64,000 nt of DNA, from assembly GCF_001544575.2 (NCBI RefSeq), contig NZ_FCNY02000011.1, forward strand, positions 1-64,000, written 5' to 3'. The position numbers were made by a program, and so were the translations under genes. The notes under the pieces were generated by a model, which saw only the letters and a program-made list of their open reading frames with translations, did no database searches and was not told the origin of the DNA. This stretch comes from Caballeronia cordobensis. GTDB taxonomy: Bacteria > Pseudomonadota > Gammaproteobacteria > Burkholderiales > Burkholderiaceae. This document shows positions 17,141-24,569 of the stretch, piece after piece. Positions within the stretch are counted from its first letter, which is position 1. Each line of letters opens with the position of its first letter.

Positions 17141-18280
17141 TCAGAACGATGCGTCGAGCATCGCGTGATAGTCGCTTTCGGATGCGTCGCGCGGATTGGT
17201 CTTGTGGCTGTGGTCTTTCAATGCGCCCTTGACGATGTCGGGGAACATGCCGCGCGTGACGCCCACGCCTGCAAGCGTCGTCGGAAGACCAAGCCGATGC
17301 GTCATCTCTTTGATGGAAGGCCCGACGTTCGCGGGGTTTTCGAGGCCCATCGCCTGCGCGAGACGCGCGAGCTTGCCTTCGTCCTTCACCGTCGGCGCGT
17401 CCTGATTGAACGCGATCACGGCAGGCAGAAAGATCGCGTTGAGCGTGCCGTGATGCAGACGCGGATCGATGCCGCCGAGCGAGTGACTGAGGCTGTGCAC
17501 GCAGCCAAGGCCTTTCTGGAACGCGAGCGCGCCCTGCATCGATGCGCTCATCATGTTCATGCGCGCGACCTTGTCGTCGGGATGCGCGGTGGCGCGCTCG
17601 ATATGACGCCATCCGCGCCACAGGCCGTCGAGCGCGATGCCGTCGGCTGCGGGATTGAACGCCGGCGCCATGAAGGTCTCGATGCAATGCGCGATTGCGT
17701 CCATGCCGGTCGCGGCGGTCATCGTCGCGGGCAGCTTCAGCGTGAGTTCCGGATCGCAGATGGCGGACTTCGGCACGACGAAAGGCGAGATCACGCCGAC
17801 TTTTCTGCCGTCGTCGAGAATCAGGATCGCGCCGCGCCCGACTTCGCTGCCAGTGCCCGCCGTCGTCGGAATCGCGATGACGGGCGCGGTCGCCGCCGTG
17901 ATGCGCGCCGCGCCCCCTTCGATCACGGCGAAGCTCTGCAACGGGCCGTCGTGCGTCGCGCAGACCGCGACGCCCTTCGCGAGATCGATCGACGATCCGC
18001 CGCCCACCGCGATGATTCCGTCGCAGCACGCCTCGACGAACGCGGCGACGCCTTCGCGCACGGCCGCTTCGTTCGGATTCGGCGGCGTGCCGTCGTACAC
18101 GGGTACGTCGTGATCCGCACCGAGCGCGGACAGCACCTTGTCGACGATGCCCGCCGCCCTGATGCCGCGATCGGTCACGATGAGCGGCCGCCTGATGCCG
18201 AGCCTTTCGCATTCGCTCTTCAGCAGCCGGACCGCGCCGAAGTCGAACTGAATCTGCGTGATGTAATTGATGAGGGCCAT
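17141..18280 (-). CDS. Iron-containing alcohol dehydrogenase
   Basis: A 379-residue group III alcohol dehydrogenase and the first gene of the leftward island. Cofactor motif AVGGGSSIDLAKG lies about residue 93 and TTAGTGSE about 140. Metal ligands are Asp and His in TGMDAIAHCIETF, and His in CVHSLSHSLGG and RLHHGTLNA. It probably oxidises a hydroxy acid or reduces a semialdehyde within the pathway. It is transcribed away from the LysR gene at 18459, and a dyad-rich 178-base gap separates them. Confidence 0.88.
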   Translation of the reverse strand: MALINYITQIQFDFGAVRLLKSECERLGIRRPLIVTDRGIRAAGIVDKVLSALGADHDVPVYDGTPPNPNEAAVREGVAAFVEACCDGIIAVGGGSSIDLAKGVAVCATHDGPLQSFAVIEGGAARITAATAPVIAIPTTAGTGSEVGRGAILILDDGRKVGVISPFVVPKSAICDPELTLKLPATMTAATGMDAIAHCIETFMAPAFNPAADGIALDGLWRGWRHIERATAHPDDKVARMNMMSASMQGALAFQKGLGCVHSLSHSLGGIDPRLHHGTLNAIFLPAVIAFNQDAPTVKDEGKLARLAQAMGLENPANVGPSIKEMTHRLGLPTTLAGVGVTRGMFPDIVKGALKDHSHKTNPRDASESDYHAMLDASF

Positions 18281-18290
18281 GTTGATCGAC

Positions 18291-18445
18291 AGTTATAGGT
18301 ACGCGAAAACCCGGATAGCTGAAACCCTTATCACCGGGGGTTAACCTTAGGTGCAGAGCTTTGCGCAACGCGGGTTTGATGCGGCAGTATAGGCAGCGGT
18401 CCAAACGGCCGGAATTGACAATAATGAATACGGCTATAACTATTC
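18291..18445. promoter_or_regulatory. LysR-type operator region between Fe-ADH and lysR
   Basis: The divergent gap has AGTTATAG at 18291-18298 near the ADH start and its exact inverse CTATAACT at 18434-18441 near the lysR start. The latter lies inside GAATA-N10-TATTC (18426-18445), a dyad of the size LysR proteins use. The layout suggests one regulator binding at both ends of the gap; this is inference. Confidence 0.45.
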
Positions 18446-18458
18446 CTCAACCCTCGGC

Positions 18459-19406
18459 ATGACTCCTTCTCTCAACTCGATCATTTCCCGGCTGCATCTG
18501 AAGCAACTGCGGCTGCTCATCGCGCTGGCCGATCACGGTTCGCTGCTGAGCGCGGCCAAACAGGTTTCGCTCACGCAGCCTGGCGCAAGCAAGGCGCTGC
18601 ATGAAATCGAAACGACCTTCGGCACGGCGCTGTTCAACCGCACCAGCCGGGGGCTGGAACCGAACGACATCGGCCATTGCGTGATTCGCTATGCGCGGCT
18701 GATTCATACCGACGTGGCGCATTTGCGGGAGGAAATCGTCGGCATCATGCGCGGGCATGGCGGACGGGTGTCGGTGGGCGTCATCATGGGCGCGGTGCCG
18801 CGCGTGATCGACGCGATTTCGTCGCTCGTCACGAAGCATCCGGAGATGTCGGTGGAGATCGTGGAGGACACGAGCGCCGCGCTGCTGAGCCTGATCGATG
18901 CGGGCAGGCTCGATCTCGCCGTGTGCCGCACGACGATCAGCCAGACGCCCTTTCTCTATGACAGCGTCAATCTGCAGGACGAGACGCTCGCCGTCATCGC
19001 GAACCTGAGCCATCCGTTTCAGAATGCGCGCAAGCTGCATCTGAAGGATCTCGCGGATGTGCGATGGGTCGTCTATCGCGCCAACATGCCCATGCGCATG
19101 CTGCTCGAACGCGAGTTCCGCGAGGCCGAGATCCGCTTTCCGCGGCATCTCGTCGAAACCACCTCGGCGTTCGCCACGCTTTCGCTCTTGCAGAGCAATC
19201 CGACGTTCGTCGCGCTCGTGTCCGTGGATGTCGCCGAGTTCTTCAGCCAGCATGGCATGACGGGCATTCTTCCGCTCAAGCTCTCGTCGAAGAGCGAGCC
19301 GTACGAACTCGTCACACGGCACGGCGCGCCGGTTTCAGCCGGCGCCCGCCTCCTGATGGAAGCGCTGAATCCGCCGCGCGACGAAAGCCATGACCTCGGG
19401 TTATAG
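18459..19406 (+). CDS. LysR family transcriptional regulator
   Basis: A 315-residue LysR protein. The winged helix-turn-helix is at about residues 10-70 (LRLLIALADHGSLLSAAKQVSLTQPGASKALHEIE), followed by a linker helix and a periplasmic-binding-like effector domain starting near GRVSVGVIMG. It is divergent from the Fe-ADH of the TRAP/CoA-transferase island and is the obvious candidate activator of that unit. The inducer is presumably the transported acid or a metabolite of it. Confidence 0.9.
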   Translation: MTPSLNSIISRLHLKQLRLLIALADHGSLLSAAKQVSLTQPGASKALHEIETTFGTALFNRTSRGLEPNDIGHCVIRYARLIHTDVAHLREEIVGIMRGHGGRVSVGVIMGAVPRVIDAISSLVTKHPEMSVEIVEDTSAALLSLIDAGRLDLAVCRTTISQTPFLYDSVNLQDETLAVIANLSHPFQNARKLHLKDLADVRWVVYRANMPMRMLLEREFREAEIRFPRHLVETTSAFATLSLLQSNPTFVALVSVDVAEFFSQHGMTGILPLKLSSKSEPYELVTRHGAPVSAGARLLMEALNPPRDESHDLGL

Positions 19407-19502
19407 CCCTAGTCGCAACTCTCAGTATTTCGCCGGGAACGTCTTGTCTACACTCCGCGGCAGCCGAATCCACTCGGCATGCACATCAACGGAGACAGCT
19501 TC

Positions 19503-20084
19503 ATGGACGAGACTTATCTGCGCAGGCACTTCTTCAAGAATATGGCGGCGCTGTCGGCCGGCGCGCTGGCGGCATCCGTCATCCCGAGCGGTGTAGCGGC
19601 GCAGACCCAATCCCCGGCGGAGTGCGAAGCGGGCGTCATTTCCGCAGGCGGCCCGGACGTGCAACGCAGATACATCAGAACGCCGACGGGCTATTTCATG
19701 GTGCTGCGCATGGGCGACAACGTCTTCGAGCATCTGACGAAGTTCGCGCTGGCCGAGAACATTCCCGCAGCGAGCGTCACCGGCATCGGCTTCGGCCACC
19801 CGACGTTCGGCTTCTGGAACGCAGCGAAGAAGGACTTCGATGCGAAGACCTTCCGCAACGTCGAAATGGGCAGCCTCGCGGGCTCGGTGGCGTGGAAGGA
19901 AGGCAAGCCGTCCATTCACATGCACGGCATGGCCGGCGACAGCAACTTCAACGCGTATGGCGGCCATCTGCTCGATCTCGAAGTGGGCACCGGCTCGATG
20001 GAGATCACGCTCATCATCCATCAGAAGCGGCTCGAACGCGCGATCGATCCGTGTATCGGCGCGAACGTGCTCGGCATCGGCTGA
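19503..20084 (+). CDS. Exported PPC/DUF296-domain protein
   Basis: A 193-residue protein that begins MDETYLRRHFFKNMAALSA, a signal with an RR pair, and a likely cleavage near GVAAQ. The start at 19503 is favoured by GGAGAC six bases upstream; the longest frame begins at 19479. The mature part is a PPC (DUF296) domain: RMGDNVFEHL, SVTGIGFGHP, and the metal-binding HxH plus His in IHMHGMAGD and YGGHLLDLE. PPC domains are best known from plant AT-hook proteins and from stand-alone cytoplasmic bacterial proteins, so export is unusual. The function is unknown. It ends five bases from the convergent LysR gene. Confidence 0.75.
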   Translation: MDETYLRRHFFKNMAALSAGALAASVIPSGVAAQTQSPAECEAGVISAGGPDVQRRYIRTPTGYFMVLRMGDNVFEHLTKFALAENIPAASVTGIGFGHPTFGFWNAAKKDFDAKTFRNVEMGSLAGSVAWKEGKPSIHMHGMAGDSNFNAYGGHLLDLEVGTGSMEITLIIHQKRLERAIDPCIGANVLGIG

Positions 20085-20088
20085 AGCC

Positions 20089-21003
20089 TCAGCGATGCCC
20101 GGTCAGCGCGAATTCGGTGGACCTGACCGCTTCGGCCAGATAGTCGACGAATGAAGCGATGCGCGCGGATATCGCCGTGTTGCGGTAGTAGACCGCGTTG
20201 ATCGGCTGCCGCACGTCGCGCGTGTGGCGGGCGAGGATCTGCACGAGCCTGCCCTCACGCCGGTCGCGCAGGGTCATGAAATCCGACAGGCACACGATGC
20301 CCGCGCTTTCCAGCGCGAGATGCCGCAGCGTCTCGCCGCTCGACGACTGAATGGCCGGCGTGATCCGGTACGGCTCGTCGTCCGGCCCGGCAAGCGGCCA
20401 GAGATTGAGCGATTCCGGCTGCGTGAAGCCGATCAGCGAATGATTCGCCAGTTCTTCCACGCGTTTGGGCTGCCCGTGCGTTTGAAGATAGTGCGGCGTC
20501 GCGAGCACGCGGATGCGGCTGCTGCCGATCGGGCGGCTGTGCAAGGTCGAATCCTTCAGCCTGCCGATGCGGATCGCGACATCGGTGCGGCGCTCCAGAA
20601 GATCGATCACGCCTTCGTTGCTGTTCAGCTCCAGCTCCACGTGCGGATAGCGCTCACGGTATCCCGCGACGAGGGGCACGATCACGTGCAGCATGAACGG
20701 CGTCGCGGCATCGATGCGCAGCAGTCCAGAAGGCCGCTCGCGCCGCGAGGCGATTTGCTCCTCGGCGCTCTCCACCGCATCGATGATCTCTCGCGCGTGC
20801 TGCAGAAAGCTCTTGCCCTCCTCCGTCAGTTCGAGGCGCCGCGTGGTCCTGCGCAGGAGCGTGGTCTGGAGCTTTTCTTCCAGCCGCCCCAGCGTGCGGC
20901 TCGCGCCGGAAACCGTCTGATCCAGTTGTTCCGCCGCAGCCGTGATCGAGCCGGTGTCGACCACCGTCGCGAAGGTCTGAAGCTCGTCGAGCGTGACTTT
21001 CAT
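20089..21003 (-). CDS. LysR family transcriptional regulator, YafC-like
   Basis: A 304-residue LysR protein. Start 21003 gives the family N-terminus MKVTLDELQTFATVVDTGSI; the longer frame adds 29 residues of non-family sequence. The helix-turn-helix (about residues 1-60) includes SITAAAEQLDQTVSGASRTL. The effector domain follows from about residue 90. It is divergent from the dkgB-like reductase gene. In Escherichia coli the LysR gene yafC also neighbours dkgB, so this is probably the local regulator, acting through the palindrome at 21044-21055. Confidence 0.88.
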   Translation of the reverse strand: MKVTLDELQTFATVVDTGSITAAAEQLDQTVSGASRTLGRLEEKLQTTLLRRTTRRLELTEEGKSFLQHAREIIDAVESAEEQIASRRERPSGLLRIDAATPFMLHVIVPLVAGYRERYPHVELELNSNEGVIDLLERRTDVAIRIGRLKDSTLHSRPIGSSRIRVLATPHYLQTHGQPKRVEELANHSLIGFTQPESLNLWPLAGPDDEPYRITPAIQSSSGETLRHLALESAGIVCLSDFMTLRDRREGRLVQILARHTRDVRQPINAVYYRNTAISARIASFVDYLAEAVRSTEFALTGHR

Positions 21004-21043
21004 CGTTGACTTTAATTCAAGAGTATTTCCTTTATAGGCTGGT

Positions 21044-21055
21044 TTTTGCGCAAAA
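21044..21055. promoter_or_regulatory. Palindrome in the lysR-dkgB divergent gap
   Basis: TTTTGCGCAAAA is a perfect 12-base palindrome midway between the two divergent start codons (21003 and 21123). It is a reasonable operator for the LysR protein, although classical LysR sites have a T-N11-A spacing. Confidence 0.35.
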
Positions 21056-21122
21056 GTAAAGTCGGCATACTCCGGTTCATCGCTGGACAAATGAACGAAG
21101 CATCAGACTGGAGGACTATTCC

Positions 21123-21929
21123 ATGAATCGGATTCCCGCTTTCGGCCTCGGCACTTTCCGCCTGAAAGACCAGGTCGTCATGGATTCGGTGCGCAACGGG
21201 CTCGAACTCGGCTATGGCGCGATCGACACGGCGCAGATCTACGGCAACGAAGCCGAAGTCGGCGCGGCGATCGCGGCGTCGGGCGTGCCCAGCCAGGACA
21301 TCTTCCTGACGACGAAAATCTGGACCGACAACTACGCGCACAGCAAGCTCGTGCCGAGTTTGAAGGAAAGCCTCACGAAGCTGCGTGTGGATGAAGTGGA
21401 CCTCACGCTGATCCACTGGCCCGCGCCCGGCAACGGCGTGGCGCTCGACGAATTCATGAGCGCGCTCGCAGAAGCCAAGACGCAGGGCTTCACGAAACAG
21501 ATCGGCATTTCGAACTTCAACATCGAGTTGACGAAAGAGGCCATCGCCGTGGTCGGCCGCGAGAACATCGCGACCAATCAGATCGAACTGAGCCCGTACT
21601 TGCAGAACCGCGAACTGGTCGAGTTTCTTCGCGAGCAGGACATTCACGTCACGTCGTACATGACGCTCGCCTACGGCAAGGTGCTGAAAGACCCGGTCAT
21701 CGGCGAGATCGCGAAACGGCATCACGCGACGCCCGCGCAAGTGGCGCTCGCCTGGGCGCTGCAACTCGGCTATTCGGTGATTCCGTCATCGACCAAGCGC
21801 GAGAACCTCGCGAGCAACCTGCTCTCGCAGCAGCTCACGCTGACCGCCGAAGACATGGCGCAGATCGCCGCGCTCGAACGCAACGGCCGCGAAGTCAGCC
21901 CGGAAGGCCTCGCGCCGGTCTGGGACTGA
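21123..21929 (+). CDS. dkgB: Aldo/keto reductase, 2,5-diketo-D-gluconate reductase B type
   Basis: A 268-residue AKR-superfamily TIM barrel. Family signatures are GLGTFRLKD, GYGAIDTAQIYGNEAEVG (catalytic Asp and Tyr), LTTKIW (catalytic Lys), LTLIHWPAPG (catalytic His), and the NADPH-binding IPSSTKRENLASN near the C-terminus. It reduces small ketones and aldehydes with NADPH; DkgB of E. coli acts on 2,5-diketo-gluconate and on methylglyoxal. GGAGG lies upstream of the ATG. Gene symbol by similarity and by the adjacent LysR gene. Confidence 0.85.
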   Translation: MNRIPAFGLGTFRLKDQVVMDSVRNGLELGYGAIDTAQIYGNEAEVGAAIAASGVPSQDIFLTTKIWTDNYAHSKLVPSLKESLTKLRVDEVDLTLIHWPAPGNGVALDEFMSALAEAKTQGFTKQIGISNFNIELTKEAIAVVGRENIATNQIELSPYLQNRELVEFLREQDIHVTSYMTLAYGKVLKDPVIGEIAKRHHATPAQVALAWALQLGYSVIPSSTKRENLASNLLSQQLTLTAEDMAQIAALERNGREVSPEGLAPVWD

Positions 21930-21943
21930 ACGAAGCAGCGGAG

Positions 21944-21962
21944 CGGCGGCGCTCAGCCGCCG
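21944..21962. terminator. Hairpin at the dkgB/dauR-like convergence
   Basis: CGGCGGC-GCTCA-GCCGCCG is a 7-bp all-GC stem with a 5-base loop. It lies 15 bases after the dkgB stop and its loop contains the stop codon of the convergent regulator gene. It could terminate both transcripts; no U-tract is present. Confidence 0.4.
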
Positions 21963-22624
21963 TCCTTCATCTCGCGCAGATGCTTGTAGACGGTCGCGCG
22001 CCCCATGCCGAGCACCTTGGCGACATAGTTCGCCGAACTCTTCCCTTTGAACGCGCCCTCCGCGTGCAGCGCCTCGACGAGCTCGCGCCGGTGATCGCGC
22101 GTGAGCGAGTTGAGCGCGATCTGCCGCTCGCGCAGCCAGCCGTGCAGGAACGTGTTGATGCGCTCCTGCCAGTCGTCCTTGAACAACTCGACCGGCTGCG
22201 CAACCACGCCCGCGCCGCGCAGGAACAGATCGAGCGTCGAGCGCATCTCCTCGAAAGGCGCGATGTTGAAGTTGATGCACATCACGCCCGCGGCGTTGCC
22301 CGCGTCGTCGAAGAGCGCCGTGCTCACGCAGCGCATGCGCCGCCCATCCCAGTTGATCTTCTCGTAGGGCCCGACGAGGCGTTCGCGCGCGGTCTCCTCG
22401 ATATCCTCCAGCGCCGAATCGTCGCCGATCTCGCGCTTGGACAGATTGTTCGACAGATACGCGATCGTCTGATCCGAGAGATCGTGGATCACGACTTCCG
22501 CATAAGGAAAAAAGAGCGTCGTGATGCTGTCCGCGATGTGCGCGTAGCGCGCGAGCAGCGCCTCGCGCGCGGCGTCATCGGCCTTGGAAGTCTTGCGTCG
22601 TGGCATGGAAATGGGAAGGGGCAT
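21953..22624 (-). CDS. DauR-like regulator (YheO/PAS plus HTH)
   Basis: A 223-residue regulator. An N-terminal YheO-type PAS-like domain (about residues 20-130; LFFPYAEVVIHDLSDQTIAYLSN, GVMCINFN) is joined to a C-terminal helix-turn-helix (about 175-223; GKSSANYVAKVLGMGRATVYKHLREM). This is the architecture of DauR of Pseudomonas aeruginosa, which controls D-arginine catabolism. The neighbours, an ornithine-cyclodeaminase family enzyme and an FAD D-amino-acid dehydrogenase, mirror dauB and dauA. Start choice is uncertain: ATG 22624 or ATG 22606, neither with a strong ribosome site. Confidence 0.8.
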   Translation of the reverse strand: MPLPISMPRRKTSKADDAAREALLARYAHIADSITTLFFPYAEVVIHDLSDQTIAYLSNNLSKREIGDDSALEDIEETARERLVGPYEKINWDGRRMRCVSTALFDDAGNAAGVMCINFNIAPFEEMRSTLDLFLRGAGVVAQPVELFKDDWQERINTFLHGWLRERQIALNSLTRDHRRELVEALHAEGAFKGKSSANYVAKVLGMGRATVYKHLREMKDGG

Positions 22625-22655
22625 GGGTTCGGTCCCGCGAAAGCCGATGATAACG

Positions 22656-23645
22656 CTAGCCCGCCGCGCGCTGCTTCGCGAGATGGACATACAGCGCGTG
22701 CGCGACGGCGATGTCTTCGAGACCGAGGCCGATCGAACGGAAGAACACGGTGCGCTCGTACGACGGTGCCGGGCACGCGCCGCGCATGAGTTCCGCGAGG
22801 TCGCCGCGAATCGCATCGGGCGACCAGCCGTGACGTTCGTGCGCGATCGTCATTTCGCCCGCGCTCGACGGCGTCGTCTGCCGATAATCGCAATAGACAT
22901 CGAGCGCGGGCAGCGCGGCCGGGTCGATTTCGTGCGCGCGCGCGACGTTCGTGCTGATCGAGGTGACGAGCGCGGGCTTCGTGAGCGCGTCGAGCGCGAG
23001 CACCGGCGTGCCCGACGACGTGCACAGCATGACCACATCGGCATCGCGCACGCATGCTTCGACCGACTCCGCCACGCGCACGCGCGCATCGAGCGCACGG
23101 ATCGCATCCGCGCGCTCGCCCCCGCTTGCGAGGCGCGGCGAATGAATGCGGATCTCCGACCATTCGCGCAACGGCGCGACATGCCGCATATGCGCGAGCG
23201 CGACGCTCCCCGCGCCGATGATCGCCAGCCGCTCGCTCGATGCGCGGGCGAGCCGGTCGACCGCGAGCGCCGTCGTGCCCGCCGTGCGCTCGGTCGTGAG
23301 CAGCGCGGCATCGCACCACATGAGCGGCGCGCCGGTGCGCATCGACATGAGCGCGGTCCACGCGGTGACGATCGGCGCGCCGGGCTGCACGACATAGGGC
23401 GAAAGCTTCGCGCCGAATACGCCGTGCTTCGCGAGCACGCCGAGATAGGTGATGAAATCGCCCGCGCCGCGCGGAAACAGCGTGAGCGTCTGCGGCGGCT
23501 GCGCGGCTTCGCCATGACCGAGCGCGAGAAACATGTCTTCGAGCGCGCTGCGGATATCGAGCGAAGGCAGCGCCTGCCGCACCGCCTCTTCGTGAACGAT
23601 GAACGGCGTCGGGCCAACCTGCATTTCTTCAGACAAGGGACTCAT
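22656..23645 (-). CDS. Ornithine cyclodeaminase/mu-crystallin family dehydrogenase, DauB-like
   Basis: A 329-residue NAD(P)-dependent enzyme. Start 23645 is clear: GGAGG lies eight bases upstream. Family features are FGAKLSPY (Lys that binds the substrate), PLMWCDAALLTTERTAGTTALAVD, and the dinucleotide fold AIIGAGSVALAH at about residue 130. Members include ornithine cyclodeaminase, alanine dehydrogenase and DauB, which reduces 2-oxo acids to L-amino acids after DauA has oxidised the D-isomer. The gene is followed by the DauR-like regulator 31 bases on, and diverges from a binding-protein gene. Confidence 0.83.
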   Translation of the reverse strand: MSPLSEEMQVGPTPFIVHEEAVRQALPSLDIRSALEDMFLALGHGEAAQPPQTLTLFPRGAGDFITYLGVLAKHGVFGAKLSPYVVQPGAPIVTAWTALMSMRTGAPLMWCDAALLTTERTAGTTALAVDRLARASSERLAIIGAGSVALAHMRHVAPLREWSEIRIHSPRLASGGERADAIRALDARVRVAESVEACVRDADVVMLCTSSGTPVLALDALTKPALVTSISTNVARAHEIDPAALPALDVYCDYRQTTPSSAGEMTIAHERHGWSPDAIRGDLAELMRGACPAPSYERTVFFRSIGLGLEDIAVAHALYVHLAKQRAAG

Positions 23646-23677
23646 TCGAAAACCTCCGGTTCGTCGCCGTCTCGGCG

Positions 23678-23722
23678 TAGACATTTTTGTCTATTCTAGA
23701 CTTTTATTTTATTTTTGGTCTA
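23678..23722. promoter_or_regulatory. TAGAC/GTCTA operator cluster in the dau-like divergent promoter
   Basis: The 119-base gap contains four copies of one half-site in two dyads: TAGAC-N6-GTCTA (23678-23693) and TAGAC-N16-GTCTA (23697-23722). A -10-like TAGAAT on the minus strand (23693-23698) and a TATATT on the plus strand (23721-23726) overlap or abut the half-sites. A regulator bound here, most simply the DauR-like protein, would control both directions. Confidence 0.6.
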
Positions 23723-23764
23723 TATTTCCAGGGCAGGTTCAACACATGACCTTGGGTGACGACA

Positions 23765-24547
23765 ATGAACTGGAAGATGATTTGCTTCGCGGGCGCGGCG
23801 AGCCTCGCGTTCACATGCGGCCTCGCGCAGGCGCAATCGCAGACCTTGCGATTCGGCGTCGAGGCGTCGTATCCGCCGTTCGAGAGCAAGACGCCGGCGG
23901 GCGAGCTCGAAGGCTTCGACATCGATATCGGCAATGCCGTGTGCCAGCGCATCAAGATGAAATGCGTGTGGGTGGAAAACAGCTTCGACGGGCTGATCCC
24001 CGCGCTGCAGGCGCGCAAGTTCGACGCGATCAATTCGGCGATGAACATTACGGCCAAGCGCAAGCAGGTGATCGACTTCACGCCGGCCGTCTATATCATG
24101 CCGATCCAGATGGTCGCGAAGCGCGGCTCGAACCTTCAGCCGACGCCCGCGAGTCTGAAAGGAAAGTCGGTGGGCGTGCTGCAAGGCTCGACGCAGGAGG
24201 ATTACGTGCGCAAGCACTGGGCGAGCGAGGGCGTGCAGGTCGTGACGTATCAGAGCCAGGACCAGATTTTTGCGGATCTCTCGGCCGGGCGGCTCGACGG
24301 CGCGGTGCAGGAAGTGCAGACCGCGATCGACGGCTTCCTCGCCAAGCCCGAGGGCAAGAACTTCGATTTCGCGGGCGCCGCGCTCAGCGACCCCGCCACG
24401 CTCGGCGAAGGCACCGGCATCGGCTTGCGCAAGGACGATGCGGCGCTGAAGGCGAAGGTGGTCGCCGCCCTCGATTCATTGAAGAAGGACGGCACGCTCA
24501 GCCAACTGTCGCAAAAGTACTTCAAACGCGACATCATTGCGAAATAG
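23765..24547 (+). CDS. Periplasmic amino-acid-binding protein (ABC type)
   Basis: A 260-residue family 3 extracellular solute-binding protein. ATG 23765 has GGGTGA about six bases upstream and gives a signal peptide MNWKMICFAGAASLAFTCG ending near AQAQ. The mature protein shows GVEASYPPFESKTPAGELEGFDIDIG and the ligand-binding Arg-containing SAMNITAKRKQ, as in lysine/arginine/ornithine-binding proteins. No permease or ATPase gene is adjacent, so it must work with a transporter encoded elsewhere. Divergent from the DauB-like gene and 22 bases upstream of the FAD dehydrogenase. Confidence 0.88.
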   Translation: MNWKMICFAGAASLAFTCGLAQAQSQTLRFGVEASYPPFESKTPAGELEGFDIDIGNAVCQRIKMKCVWVENSFDGLIPALQARKFDAINSAMNITAKRKQVIDFTPAVYIMPIQMVAKRGSNLQPTPASLKGKSVGVLQGSTQEDYVRKHWASEGVQVVTYQSQDQIFADLSAGRLDGAVQEVQTAIDGFLAKPEGKNFDFAGAALSDPATLGEGTGIGLRKDDAALKAKVVAALDSLKKDGTLSQLSQKYFKRDIIAK

Positions 24548-24569
24548 CGACTTCATCAGGCATCGGAAC

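Noticed and set aside
16611..18404. Minus-strand 597-codon frame across Fe-ADH and crotonase genes
   Set aside because: Arg-rich shadow of two well-supported genes in another frame.
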